A stretch of DNA of 64,000 nt, taken from Hyphomicrobiales bacterium (GTDB lineage Bacteria; Pseudomonadota; Alphaproteobacteria; Rhizobiales; Rhizobiaceae). Under the pieces are notes generated by a model. The model did no database searches. It was not told the origin of the DNA and worked only from the letters and a program-made list of their open reading frames with translations. Location: the NCBI GenBank assembly GCA_900472785.1, contig UCJH01000047.1, positions 348-64,347 on the forward strand, given 5' to 3'. Positions 34,798-43,714 of this stretch are shown here, in pieces. Made by a program: the position numbers and the translations under genes. Positions within the stretch are counted from its first letter, which is position 1; each line of letters opens with the position of its first letter.

Positions 34798-35889
34798 TCA
34801 ACCAATCGCTATCTGTGCTATTTCTCTGCGTGCACGTTCCAGGTCAGCAATTTGACCGATATCGCACCAATATTCCCGCAGCGGAAAAACGGCTGCTGCG
34901 CTTGGGTCTTTCTGCATCAAGTTATCGAAGAGGGACGGCATGTCGAAATAACCGCTTTCAGGCAACAAATTCAAAATCGACGTATCGAGTACATAAATAC
35001 CGCTGTTCACGTAGTGCCGATGCATCGGTTTTTCTTCCATGCCGATAAATCGTCCGTCTGACTGTGCGACAACACCATACGGAACCTGAACGGTATATTC
35101 CCGCAGGCACATGGTTGCCTCCGCACCGGTCTCAAGGTGATAGTCTGCTATTGCCGCGAAATTTGCTGCTGTCAGAAGATCGCCATTCATAACGATGAAG
35201 GGGCCTCGCATTTCCTTTGGGAGAAGGCGAAGGCTACCAGCTGTTCCCAGGCGTTCCGTTTCCTCGATATATGTGATTTGTGCGCCAAGCGCCTCGCCGT
35301 CGGCGAAATGGTCTTTGATGACGTGAGCCATATAGTTAACGGAGATATAAAACTTCTTGAATCCCTGGCTTATAAAACGCCGGATGATGTGCTCGAGAAT
35401 TGGTCGCCCACCAACGTCAATCATCGGTTTGGGGAGTGTGTCGGTAAAGGGACGCAAGCGCGTTCCCAGGCCACCCGCCATGAGCACGACGGGGATGCCG
35501 TGATGGAATGGATTGGCGACAAGATCTTCCGTGCGATATAGTCCGATGACGCATCCGTGGTCATCCACGACGGGCAGTCGGGTAATTCTGTCCTGGTTGA
35601 GCAGCGTTCTTGTTATTTCCTCAAAGGTCGCTGATGCTTTGCATACCTTCGGTTTCGGATTCAGGATTTGTGACGCGGGGCCTGTCAGGTCGACGCCCCG
35701 CATAATGGCGCGTCGAATGTCGCCATCGGTGATCACGCCGAGCAGTCTTCGCTTGTCATCGACGGCGATTGTGATTTGCTGCGCCCCAGCATCAATGATG
35801 CGGATCGCATCAATGATGCTTGCATTCTCCGTGACAAAGAGTGGTTCCACAGGATGCAGAACCGGCCTTAGAGAAGTGTCATCGCGCAT
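34798..35889 (-). CDS. ptmE: CBS-domain nucleotidyltransferase, PtmE-like (sugar-1-phosphate guanylyltransferase)
   Basis: 363 residues. Residues 5-122 form two CBS domains (IIDAIRIIDAGAQQITIAVDDKRRLLGVITDGDIRRAI and ITRLPVVDDHGCVIGLYRTEDL). Residues 132-360 are a sugar nucleotidyltransferase with GGLGTRLRPFTDTLPKPM at 139-156 and VMNGDLLT. In Campylobacter PtmE makes the GDP-amino sugar that starts the legionaminic pathway. The CBS pair suggests nucleotide feedback control. ATG 35889 has AGAGGA upstream; a longer frame to 36054 exists but lacks a ribosome site. The base added (G, U or dT) is inferred from homologues. Confidence 0.82.
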   Translation of the reverse strand: MRDDTSLRPVLHPVEPLFVTENASIIDAIRIIDAGAQQITIAVDDKRRLLGVITDGDIRRAIMRGVDLTGPASQILNPKPKVCKASATFEEITRTLLNQDRITRLPVVDDHGCVIGLYRTEDLVANPFHHGIPVVLMAGGLGTRLRPFTDTLPKPMIDVGGRPILEHIIRRFISQGFKKFYISVNYMAHVIKDHFADGEALGAQITYIEETERLGTAGSLRLLPKEMRGPFIVMNGDLLTAANFAAIADYHLETGAEATMCLREYTVQVPYGVVAQSDGRFIGMEEKPMHRHYVNSGIYVLDTSILNLLPESGYFDMPSLFDNLMQKDPSAAAVFPLREYWCDIGQIADLERARREIAQIAIG

Positions 35890-36212
35890 TAGGATCCTCT
35901 GGGAAATCACATGATTCGGCGCAAAAACAAAATTGCGTTTCTCAAACCGAATCTCCGGCCCAATGGGCTTGTTGGTTTCTAGCTGCGGTCTCCGCCACGG
36001 CTCCATCACTCGGCTTTTAGGGCGGCGGATGTTAGCTAGGTCTTCCGCAGGCAAGTCATATGATGTGATCTCTCAAGATGCAAGCCGAACAGGAAAAAGA
36101 AGCTCATGTTCACGGCCTGACAAGATAAGGTTCAGGGAAGGGAAAGCGGCAAGTTTCCCAGTTGATAGGACAACCGGTGGTGCTTCCTGTCGCTTATGCA
36201 GCGCGACCTCGT
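35890..36212. other. Gene-free spacer upstream of ptmE-like gene
   Basis: No protein-coding frame with a ribosome site. AT content is higher than in the backbone. It probably contains the promoter for the downstream minus-strand genes, but I cannot fix its boxes. Confidence 0.3.
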
Positions 36213-37271
36213 CTAAGAGATGTGGTCGCCCTTCAACCGCTTTGCCGGCGGGGGCTGTAGGGCAGCGGCTTCCCGAAGTTCTTGCAAACGCTGTATTATG
36301 GCCTCGAAGTTGGAGGGCGCTCCGGAAATAGGGTCAAAGTACCGAGGGTAAAGTAGGTAGCTGGCAGCAAAAATTTCGGGAACGCTCAACGTTCTCCTGC
36401 GTCTCTCGTTTTTCTGACGATCATCGGTCACGCCCCATCCGGCGTAGAAGGGCAAACCGCAACAGGTGACTTTGATGCCGCGCATCAACGCCTCAAATCC
36501 CATCAGCGAGGTGATGGTATAGACGTGATCGATCGTCTCAAATACATCGGCGGGAGAAATATCTTCCTTTAAGATGTCGCAGATGGCAGCCACATCCTGT
36601 GGATCTGACACGCCGGGCCGGGTGCCATACAAAACCTCCGGATGTGGTTTGTAGATGATTTGAGCATCCGGATTCTCATGCGCTGCCAGTCGGACGAGGT
36701 CGTTGTTTGTCATGGCGCGATCGCAGCCTAAAAGGATAGAGGCATCGGTTTCGACCTGTCCCACCACGAGAATACGCTTCTTGGACTTCATACCAAAGAG
36801 TGGAGTGTCGCGCCTCTTTCCAAGGTTGTATTTGCTGAGGCGGTTCGACAGGAAAAGCTGGATTCCCAGCTCTGCTCTCGTCATGAGCCCCTTGTCGCCA
36901 ACAAAATCGTAGGTACTTAGAAGCGTTTCGAGATCCGACGGTCGCGAGGCGTCGAAATACAAAGTCTGAGAGTCTATCGTCAGGGAGGCAGGCATGCTTC
37001 CGTGTGCACCAAGTGTGACGGAACGGACAAAGCCGTCTTCAACGTGACGGAACGGAATGCCAAAGGCCTTGCAGAAGATTTGCAGAAATTTGGGATATTT
37101 AAAACCCCAGACATAAACTTCCGACTTCCGCGCCGTCAGTATTCGCAACAGCCACCCTTCGCGGAGGATATCCTTCGTCTTTCTGCTGACTATCAAGCAA
37201 CGCCGATCTGGAAACCAGACTTGCAAATGGTCTTTCCAAGGGGCAAAGCCGAAGAAAAATGCGTTGATCAT
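36213..37271 (-). CDS. KpsC-like capsule polysaccharide Kdo transferase (single module)
   Basis: 352 residues with the Capsule_synth features of KpsC/LipA: RHVEDGFVRSVTLGAHG, IIYKPHPEVLYGTR, and ITSLMGFEALMRGIKVTCCGLPFYAGWGVTDD. KpsC normally has two such modules and builds the poly-Kdo linker on lyso-phosphatidylglycerol that carries group 2 capsules; a single module means either one linkage type or a different acceptor. No signal peptide; it would act at the cytoplasmic face of the inner membrane. ATG 37271. Its presence argues that the nonulosonate polymer is a lipid-linked capsule. Confidence 0.78.
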   Translation of the reverse strand: MINAFFFGFAPWKDHLQVWFPDRRCLIVSRKTKDILREGWLLRILTARKSEVYVWGFKYPKFLQIFCKAFGIPFRHVEDGFVRSVTLGAHGSMPASLTIDSQTLYFDASRPSDLETLLSTYDFVGDKGLMTRAELGIQLFLSNRLSKYNLGKRRDTPLFGMKSKKRILVVGQVETDASILLGCDRAMTNNDLVRLAAHENPDAQIIYKPHPEVLYGTRPGVSDPQDVAAICDILKEDISPADVFETIDHVYTITSLMGFEALMRGIKVTCCGLPFYAGWGVTDDRQKNERRRRTLSVPEIFAASYLLYPRYFDPISGAPSNFEAIIQRLQELREAAALQPPPAKRLKGDHIS

Positions 37272-37419
37272 GAGAAAAGCCTAAATCCGCCGAGAAATAG
37301 ATGTCAATCGGCCCGTATCGCGGATTGCAGTCGCTTCCATTTATCGCATCCTTGCCGGCGGCATAGTCCAGATCGTCGCCTTGGCATATCTCTGCCGAAA
37401 AAATTACCCGTTGCGCCGC

Positions 37420-38445
37420 TTAATTCTGCGAGGCAGGTGGGAAGCCGACCGCCTTCAGATATGTATCCGCCATGAGACGATGGCCTGCGGCCGAGAGATG
37501 CATGCCGTCCGTCGATAAATGCGCCGCAGTGCCGCGCTCCCAGCAGAGCAGGTGCATGTCTATCAGGTGACATCTCAGAGATTTCGCCACGTCGTAAATG
37601 GCCATATTGTAACGAGCGAAATTCCAAGCCATTTGCGTCGTCTTGGATGCGTATTTCAACGCTGGCTGGATAATGGTTGCCAGACCTACAGATCGTGCTC
37701 CTTTGGACCGGGCTAACGTAACTATTTCTTCCAGTCTCTCTTTGAACACAGGCAAGGGTGTAAACGTATGGTCGAAATCGCTTTCGATAAGCGCATTCCT
37801 GTGTACTTGCGAAAACCCGACGATCTTCTGCCGCAACTCCGGCGACAGAGTACCAAGCGCGATTCGCTGATTGTTCATGAACATCCGCACCACGCAGTCA
37901 TTCAGGCCGATATGGATTAGGACATCGGCGTTTTGACAATCAGCGCGCTCGCGAACGACATTAAGGACGAATTCGGTCGTCGCGAACCGTTGGCATAAAG
38001 CTTGTACCCGGGCAGGCCCCTTTTTCTGCAAGCCGGCTAACACGAGGCCGGAATGCGTAAGCTCGAAAGTCGTAGCATCATGAGTCGAATCTGCTGTCCC
38101 TCTGGGAAGACCGAGTGAATCGCTGATGATGACGGCCGTTCGGTTCGGACTTTCCGACGATAATTCGCGCGCGCGTTGTTCAAATGAAAGCGACTCTTTC
38201 CCATAGATCGAGTTTTCCCTGTCGATAGCAGCTTTGATCTTACTGGTATCGGACGCCAGCAGGAGGGATCGCGCCACTTTAAACTGTAGGATACCGGCTT
38301 CGATATCACCCCTCTTGGCAAGGTTGTGGGCTAGATCAATATGTGCCTCAATCTCCGCTATCCGCTCCTCGGAACCCTCGGGCTTCTTTACGATACTCAT
38401 ACCGCTACTCATCAGTTTTTTTATGATATTCATGCCGCCACTCAT
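37420..38445 (-). CDS. SGNH/GDSL-family hydrolase with helical N-terminus
   Basis: 341 residues. The first 95 are helical and TPR-like (HIDLAHNLAKRGDIEAGILQFKVARSL). The hydrolase part has block I VIISDSLGLPRG with candidate nucleophile S110, block III IHIGLNDC, and the C-terminal STDGMHLSAAGH supplying Asp and His. Such proteins remove or add O-acyl groups on sugars. The ATG at 38445 shares one base with the stop of the GNAT gene (TGATG). No signal peptide, so a cytoplasmic sugar esterase or transferase is likelier than a secreted one. Confidence 0.75.
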   Translation of the reverse strand: MSGGMNIIKKLMSSGMSIVKKPEGSEERIAEIEAHIDLAHNLAKRGDIEAGILQFKVARSLLLASDTSKIKAAIDRENSIYGKESLSFEQRARELSSESPNRTAVIISDSLGLPRGTADSTHDATTFELTHSGLVLAGLQKKGPARVQALCQRFATTEFVLNVVRERADCQNADVLIHIGLNDCVVRMFMNNQRIALGTLSPELRQKIVGFSQVHRNALIESDFDHTFTPLPVFKERLEEIVTLARSKGARSVGLATIIQPALKYASKTTQMAWNFARYNMAIYDVAKSLRCHLIDMHLLCWERGTAAHLSTDGMHLSAAGHRLMADTYLKAVGFPPASQN

Positions 38446-39527
38446 CAATAGAGGTCAGAGTCGGACATGCTGTAGTGCCACAGCCGTGGATCTGAAAAAT
38501 CGACGTCGATCGGAAGCAGGGCTCGGCCGCCAAAATGGGTGACCGGCGCTTTCGCCTGGAAGCCGGCGCGCGCTATGCTCTCCCGATGATCGGCACCAAT
38601 AGACGCCCAGATATTGACCTTCGAAAGGCTTATGTCACGTGCCACTTGAGCCGCCCAAGCGATAAGGGGCGGTAGCGCGTTCTTGTCATCTGCGACAATG
38701 TCCACGATGTCCAAATCGGACGAAAGATACTGTTTAACGATAATGTAACCCCTAATCTCGGAGTTATCCGTCGCCACCGCTATTCTGTATTTGTTGACGG
38801 GATTCTTCAGGAAGCGCCACGTCAACATTTCGCTGTCGCGCCAAGTCCAGATGGTCTTTGTACCTTTAACGCGATTCCATAGAGCATCGAAGCGAGCATC
38901 GAACTCCACCACTTCTTCGACGAACGATGGTGCCGTGACTGGCTTTCCTGAAGCCACGTCCAAGGTAAATGTAGGCGTGTCGCAAATGTCGTCCCACGCC
39001 AGCTTCTGAATAAATGGCCGATGGCTATTCACGTTCGGAAACCCGTAGACCAGCTTAAAGCCGGCGTCTGACAACCGAGAATAGATAGACTCCGCTGATT
39101 TCTCAAAAATACCTTGCCCGCGATAATTTGAGTGGACCATCGTCGTCATCGAGAGGCATGTCGGTACAGCTTCTCCATTAATGGACATCTTCGTCGCTGC
39201 CACCGCGTAATGACCAGCGAGACTCTCCCCGTCCCATACCGTTTCAGTCCATGGGCCGCCGGCGGGGTTGTCAAGCTGACGCCACCGCCAAAAGGGGAGC
39301 GGAAGATCGACGCCGAAAGTAGCTTTAAACAAATCTAATATTTTCCGCTCGTCGCCGTCTTTGTACGCCTTGTATTCCACCGCCACGCTCTCCTCCAACA
39401 TCTGCCGCGCTGCCCAGCGTTCAGACTTTTCCGTCGATTTCGCGATCAATTCGTCGTCACTGGCATCCGAAATTTCATATCCGTCGCCGCTTCTGGCTGA
39501 ATCTAGGAGCGAGGTTAACAAAGACAT
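38445..39527 (-). CDS. GNAT-family N-acyltransferase
   Basis: 360 residues. Residues 45-180 form a GNAT domain: VEYKAYKDGDERKILDLFKATFG at the start and the acyl-CoA site TTMVHSNYRGQGIFEKSAESIYSRLSDAG, with YRGQGIF as the Q/RxxGxG motif. The second half (WTWRDSEMLTWRFLKNP, GYIIVKQYL) looks like a second, degenerate GNAT-like module, as in enzymes acylating sugars of surface polysaccharides. It may place an acyl group on an amino position of the nonulosonate. It is co-translated with the SGNH gene downstream. Confidence 0.75.
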   Translation of the reverse strand: MSLLTSLLDSARSGDGYEISDASDDELIAKSTEKSERWAARQMLEESVAVEYKAYKDGDERKILDLFKATFGVDLPLPFWRWRQLDNPAGGPWTETVWDGESLAGHYAVAATKMSINGEAVPTCLSMTTMVHSNYRGQGIFEKSAESIYSRLSDAGFKLVYGFPNVNSHRPFIQKLAWDDICDTPTFTLDVASGKPVTAPSFVEEVVEFDARFDALWNRVKGTKTIWTWRDSEMLTWRFLKNPVNKYRIAVATDNSEIRGYIIVKQYLSSDLDIVDIVADDKNALPPLIAWAAQVARDISLSKVNIWASIGADHRESIARAGFQAKAPVTHFGGRALLPIDVDFSDPRLWHYSMSDSDLY

Positions 39528-39822
39528 TGGCCGAAAACAGGCTGGTCGACAACAGTCTAACAGTCATCCTCGTAGTCTCCTCGGAAAGCCTCTCCTACCG
39601 GACACAGTCGCGGACGACAAGTCATCCAAATTCACTTATTCTTCCGGGCCGTGACAAGGAAACCATTCAGGATATACGTAAGAGCGATTTTCGATACACA
39701 TTGACGGCTGCTGTACTGAACTGCCTCACATCGGCAGCGATATGCAGCTCCACGTATATTTTTGCCTTGCCAAATCATGGGGTCGCAACCGGGGGCTGTC
39801 AACAGCAGCATTCAAGGTAAGA

Positions 39823-40263
39823 TTAGATCGGCCGGGTTCGGGATTTCACCAGGAGTACCGCTTCTCCTGAAAGTACTATCGTGCCCTCGCAGCTGCACGT
39901 CGTCTCCAGGTAGACGCGGTTCCTCGTTGGATCCAGTCGAGTGATGCAAACACGTGAATTTACGACCATCCCTGGACGCACTGGAGCGTGGAATTCCAAG
40001 GTCTGCTTTACGTAGATTGTGCCCAGTCCGGGGAGGCGGGTTCCCAGTACCGACGATATAAGTCCGCCGGTCAGCATTCCATGGGCAATTCTTCCCTTGA
40101 AGCGTGTTTGCTGCGCCCACGCATCATCAACGTGTATCGGATTGAAATCGCCCACGGCCGAGGCAAATTGGTCTATGTCTTGGCTGGACACGGTCTTGGA
40201 AATTTCGGCGCTCATGCCTATCGAGAGATCTTCAAAAAAGTATCCTGCATGCGCGTCGTTCAT
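39823..40263 (-). CDS. MaoC-like (R)-specific enoyl-CoA hydratase
   Basis: 146 residues, single hot-dog fold. The hydratase active site is clear in DFNPIHVDDAWAQQTRFKGRIAHGML (catalytic Asp and His), followed by LPGLGTIYVKQTLEFHAPVRPG. PhaJ-type enzymes hydrate crotonyl-CoA to (R)-3-hydroxybutyryl-CoA. Inside a nonulosonate cluster it could supply a 3-hydroxybutyryl donor; rhizobial K-antigen nonulosonates with 3-hydroxybutyramido groups are known. I started at ATG 40263; an in-frame ATG 11 codons upstream is also possible. It lies 295 bases upstream of the GNAT gene on the same strand. Confidence 0.8.
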   Translation of the reverse strand: MNDAHAGYFFEDLSIGMSAEISKTVSSQDIDQFASAVGDFNPIHVDDAWAQQTRFKGRIAHGMLTGGLISSVLGTRLPGLGTIYVKQTLEFHAPVRPGMVVNSRVCITRLDPTRNRVYLETTCSCEGTIVLSGEAVLLVKSRTRPI

Positions 40264-40424
40264 CGGAGACTCTGTAAATTGGAATGTCGGTTGCATTCAG
40301 CAGTCGCAGCTTTTGCAATCCATGTGGCGCTACCAATATGCGTGCCAATTGTTTTTACAAGAGTATTTTGGGAAATCCTCAAAACGAGCACGCTAAAGCG
40401 AGCATCTCCCACCAAGGCGATCGT

Positions 40425-40700
40425 AAAGTGGATGGATCGGGACGGAGGATAGCGCGCAGTCATCGCGTCAATCACGAGCGTGTAGCGCGGGTGATGCAGG
40501 CCAAAGAATGGGAATCAAACCGCGCAAGGGCTACGTTCGCACAACGGACAGCAGCCACGATTCGCCCATCCAACCCGAACCTGTATCGCAACCTGATCCC
40601 GGATCGACCAAACATGGCCTGTGTGGCCGCATACATCCGCATTCCCGCTGGCTTCTGCTTCGGCCGTCATTCTCGATGACTGCTGCTGGAAAATCGTCGG
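40425..40700 (+). pseudogene. IS3-family OrfB transposase relic
   Basis: Fragments of an IS3 OrfB are readable across frames: GRRIARSHRVNHERVARVMQAK (normally YGSRRI...VNHKRVARLMR), then VRTTDSSHDSPI, then PNLYRNLIPDRPNMACVAAYIRIPAG (normally PNLL.RNF..D.PNQVW..DITYIPT). The key W and DDE aspartate are lost and frames are broken, so it is dead. It separates the MaoC gene from the plus-strand SGNH-like gene. 40700-40921 holds nothing else I can name. Confidence 0.65.
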
Positions 40701-40921
40701 GACAGGGGTGACTTCACGGGAACAACTGGCTTTGGTGGGAAGAACACCGTTTCCGCTCGCGCGGACGGCAATACCATCGAAGACCGGAAGAGTGCGGCGC
40801 TGATGTTCGCCCTCTATTTTTAGGAAAGGTGTTCTTAGTTTCGCGGAGCCGGTCGAATATTGCTTTCGCAAAGGGGTTCCCGTAACCATGCGAACGTCAA
40901 AGCGCAGGGAAAAGCGGAAAT

Positions 40922-42037
40922 ATGAGCGGCAAGAAACTAGCTATCATCGGTACGTCGAATTCGATCATGGAAGCCGGGTATCTACCTGTCCTCAAAAGCT
41001 TGATGCCGGACGTTGAGGTGCAGAATTTTTCCTTGGGCGGTGCATCCTCCATGTATGGATGCTATGTTCTGGAGACCGAAAGCATCGTAGACGACTTCGA
41101 TTATGCGATTATCGACTTCTGTATCCCGGATCAGCAGATGGAGCGGAATAAGTTTCTGACGCTGGAAACCATTGTGAGTGCATTCGGAGCAGTCCTGTCA
41201 AAATTCAAGCCGGGCGGCCGTTGTACCCCTCTCGTGATCCTCTACCCGATAAAACATGCATATGAGGATCCGCGTCTCGTGAAAGTACGGGACGAGTTAA
41301 AGCGGATTTGCCAGCAGTTCAAAATTGCCGTCGTCGATCCTCTTGATTTGGTGGCGGCAGCTAACCGGCAGTATGGGGTCGATCAGGCGTCATGGTTTGC
41401 CGATTGGTGCCATATGCATAAGAATCACTCTCAAGCATTTGCCAGGTTGCTCGCGGACACCCTCAGATCATTGCCAGCGATGACGTCCAGCAAGATTGCG
41501 GATCTCCTTCCGAAATACTCCGTGACATACCCTGATACGCTCCCCAAGACGGAGAAGGGGACGCGTTTGATGAAGGCCGACACCTTTACTCTCGCGACCG
41601 GAAGTGAACTCAATATCAAGCTCAATGGCTATCTCGTTGGGTTCCTGCAATGGTGTAACGAAGACACCGGCACACTTCTGATTGACGCCGCTGGTCAAAA
41701 ATATGCTCTGCCGTGCCGCAAGGAAAAGCGTACGTTGGATAATCGCTTCGCCTTTACCAACCCTCCCACCGCAATCAAATGCAGCGGGCCCGTGCGTGTC
41801 CGGATCGGCCTAGACCCTGCCTATAAATGGATGAGAACTTTCGGAAACCATGCGGATTATCCGAAAGATGGTACGGAAGTCGGCTTCGGAGGGCTCGTCT
41901 TAACCGACAGAGATCCCGAAGAAGCAGGGCGCAAGGTGATCAACTTCCTGAAGCGGCATGAGTTGCAAAGCTGGAAGCCTACCGAGCCGGAGCTTGCTTT
42001 CATTGAGAGCTTCGCCGGGCTGGCGGCCAACACCTGA
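40922..42037 (+). CDS. SGNH-hydrolase-like protein with C-terminal beta domain
   Basis: 371 residues. The N-terminal 180 residues resemble an SGNH fold: KLAIIGTSNSIMEAGYLPVLK in the block I position (GTSNS instead of GDS), LGGASSMYGCYV, FDYAIIDFCIPDQ, and FADWCHMHKNHSQAFARLLADTL at the catalytic Asp-His position. The remaining part is beta-rich and hydrophilic. The weak block I makes catalytic activity uncertain. It is the only plus-strand gene in this half of the island. A sugar esterase or acyltransferase role is plausible but unproven. Confidence 0.6.
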   Translation: MSGKKLAIIGTSNSIMEAGYLPVLKSLMPDVEVQNFSLGGASSMYGCYVLETESIVDDFDYAIIDFCIPDQQMERNKFLTLETIVSAFGAVLSKFKPGGRCTPLVILYPIKHAYEDPRLVKVRDELKRICQQFKIAVVDPLDLVAAANRQYGVDQASWFADWCHMHKNHSQAFARLLADTLRSLPAMTSSKIADLLPKYSVTYPDTLPKTEKGTRLMKADTFTLATGSELNIKLNGYLVGFLQWCNEDTGTLLIDAAGQKYALPCRKEKRTLDNRFAFTNPPTAIKCSGPVRVRIGLDPAYKWMRTFGNHADYPKDGTEVGFGGLVLTDRDPEEAGRKVINFLKRHELQSWKPTEPELAFIESFAGLAANT

Positions 42038-42112
42038 TTGGAATCGACGTCGCTTCGCAAGCTGAATGAGCGAGACCATCTCGCCTCAACAGCGCCGCCG
42101 CAAGGGATGATA

Positions 42113-42886
42113 TCAATTCCTGTCCTCGCGAAGCGTGCGAGAGGTCGTAAACAGAAAAAACCCTACCATCACAATGCCCGCGGCAGAAATGCCGACATAT
42201 GCCAAATCAAGCCCCCCCGCTCGGTATTCGGGATAAATGCCGGTTCGAAACCACATAATGACGTGGACAAGCGGGTTCCACATAAGGACCTGCTGAAAAG
42301 GGCGCGGCAGGGAGTCTGGAAGAAACAATACAGAGGAAATCAAAAACATCGGCCGGTTGATGAGGGTGAAAATCTGCTCATAAAGCGGGTAGTTGTTGAA
42401 CATCGGGATATTGATCAAGCCGACGCCCAGACCAAATAGGGTGGCCAGGACGAAGGACGCCACGAGAACGCCGGGGTTCATGGAATTCAGGTGCGATGCC
42501 TCTGGGGTGCAAATGGCAAAAATGATGATTGCCACCAGCACGGATGTCAGCAATTGCAGGATGTAGCGGGCGACAATCGCATCGACCGGTGCGACCACCG
42601 GATAGGAAAACAAGTTCTTGTTCGCCTTTACGGCGCCGGCCATATAGGTTGACATCCCCTGATAGGCGGCAAACGGCAGGTAGCCAGTTGCAAAGAACAG
42701 CGCGAAATCCGTCCCGAGGGCGGGCGCTCTGGCTATGGCCTGAAACAGAAACGTCATCATAGCAACGTGGGCCAGCGGATCGAGAAGCGCCCAGACATAG
42801 CCTCCCGGCTTACGCCCATACCGTGCGGATGTCTCTCGTATGATGAGCGCTGCACTAACTCGAATGTGCTGTTTCAGCCAATACAT
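42113..42886 (-). CDS. ABC-2 type polysaccharide export permease, KpsM-like
   Basis: 257 residues, about six hydrophobic segments. It has the ABC-2 export features RETSARYGRKPGGYVWALLDPLAHVAMMTFLF near the N-terminus and MWNPLVHVIMWFRTGIYPEYRAGGLD at the end. KpsM forms the inner-membrane channel for lipid-linked capsular polysaccharide and needs an ATPase (KpsT), which is not in the window. ATG 42886 has AGAAGGA upstream. Together with the KpsC-like gene it suggests a group 2 type capsule route. Confidence 0.85.
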   Translation of the reverse strand: MYWLKQHIRVSAALIIRETSARYGRKPGGYVWALLDPLAHVAMMTFLFQAIARAPALGTDFALFFATGYLPFAAYQGMSTYMAGAVKANKNLFSYPVVAPVDAIVARYILQLLTSVLVAIIIFAICTPEASHLNSMNPGVLVASFVLATLFGLGVGLINIPMFNNYPLYEQIFTLINRPMFLISSVLFLPDSLPRPFQQVLMWNPLVHVIMWFRTGIYPEYRAGGLDLAYVGISAAGIVMVGFFLFTTSRTLREDRN

Positions 42887-43157
42887 GGAAAATCCTTCTG
42901 GCGAGCCATCTACCAATTGAAGGGCTTCGCAGCAAGGCCACGTGTTAAATATTCAATAGCCCATATCAAGGCACGTCATCATCGTGAATTCGATCGCGCC
43001 TTGACGAAAGTGCTTGTGCATCAGGGCGATTGTCACGATTCGCGCTATGCGCAGGCGTTGTCCGTTTCGATCGCGGTAACGCGCGATTGTTATGGCATCT
43101 GAGCGTTTAGATGCAGCAAGGAACCCAGATGGCGGACGTCAGCGTCAAGGGGCTCAT

Positions 43158-43367
43158 TCAATCTGCCTTGCTTGCTTTAAGCTGCCTTGCGATCGATGCA
43201 AGCGACTCTTCCACGTACAGCAGTTTGGATGTGATCACGCCGTCTCGGCTGGGAAGGGTCGGGGAAAAGTGTATCTGGGTGCCGTTTTTGTGTTCGTTGA
43301 CATGCAGGACCTCTGCAAAATTGACGACAACTTTAGCTTTCCCGGTAGTGGTCAGTAGAATCCACAT
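43158..43367 (-). CDS. Small conserved hypothetical protein, 69 aa
   Basis: Begins MWILLTTTGKAKVVVNFAEVLHV and ends VEESLASIARQLKASKAD: a short beta-rich head and one amphipathic helix. The ATG at 43367 has a strong GAGGAG ribosome site eight bases upstream, which makes translation likely. Small proteins starting MWI.LT...G....VN are frequent in alphaproteobacteria without assigned function. It lies between the KpsM-like gene and the right IS relic. 42887-43157 contains no gene I can support. Confidence 0.5.
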   Translation of the reverse strand: MWILLTTTGKAKVVVNFAEVLHVNEHKNGTQIHFSPTLPSRDGVITSKLLYVEESLASIARQLKASKAD

Positions 43368-43714
43368 GCTGAAAGTCTCCTCGGTTATTTCCCGACTTTA
43401 GTACTTTCGGGTATCGCCGGATGCGACGGTGATAAATGCGTTTTGTTATCCGAATTCTAGTTTGGAATAGTTAATATTAACCCTGTAACTATACTGAGCA
43501 TCGCTGCTGCATATGCGCGGCTGCACTTTTGCGTGTTGAACCGCTAAACTCTTTCAAAGTTTTGATTTCCACTGAGAGCTGGCTCTGACTCATAATTGCT
43601 GCTGTTGTGGGCGAGATTTTGGCTGATTCATCGGGATCAGCAATTGCAGTATCGATTTCAGCGTGCGAACCTCGCCACTGAAGGCTTGATGACACCATTC
43701 AATCAATATTTTGT

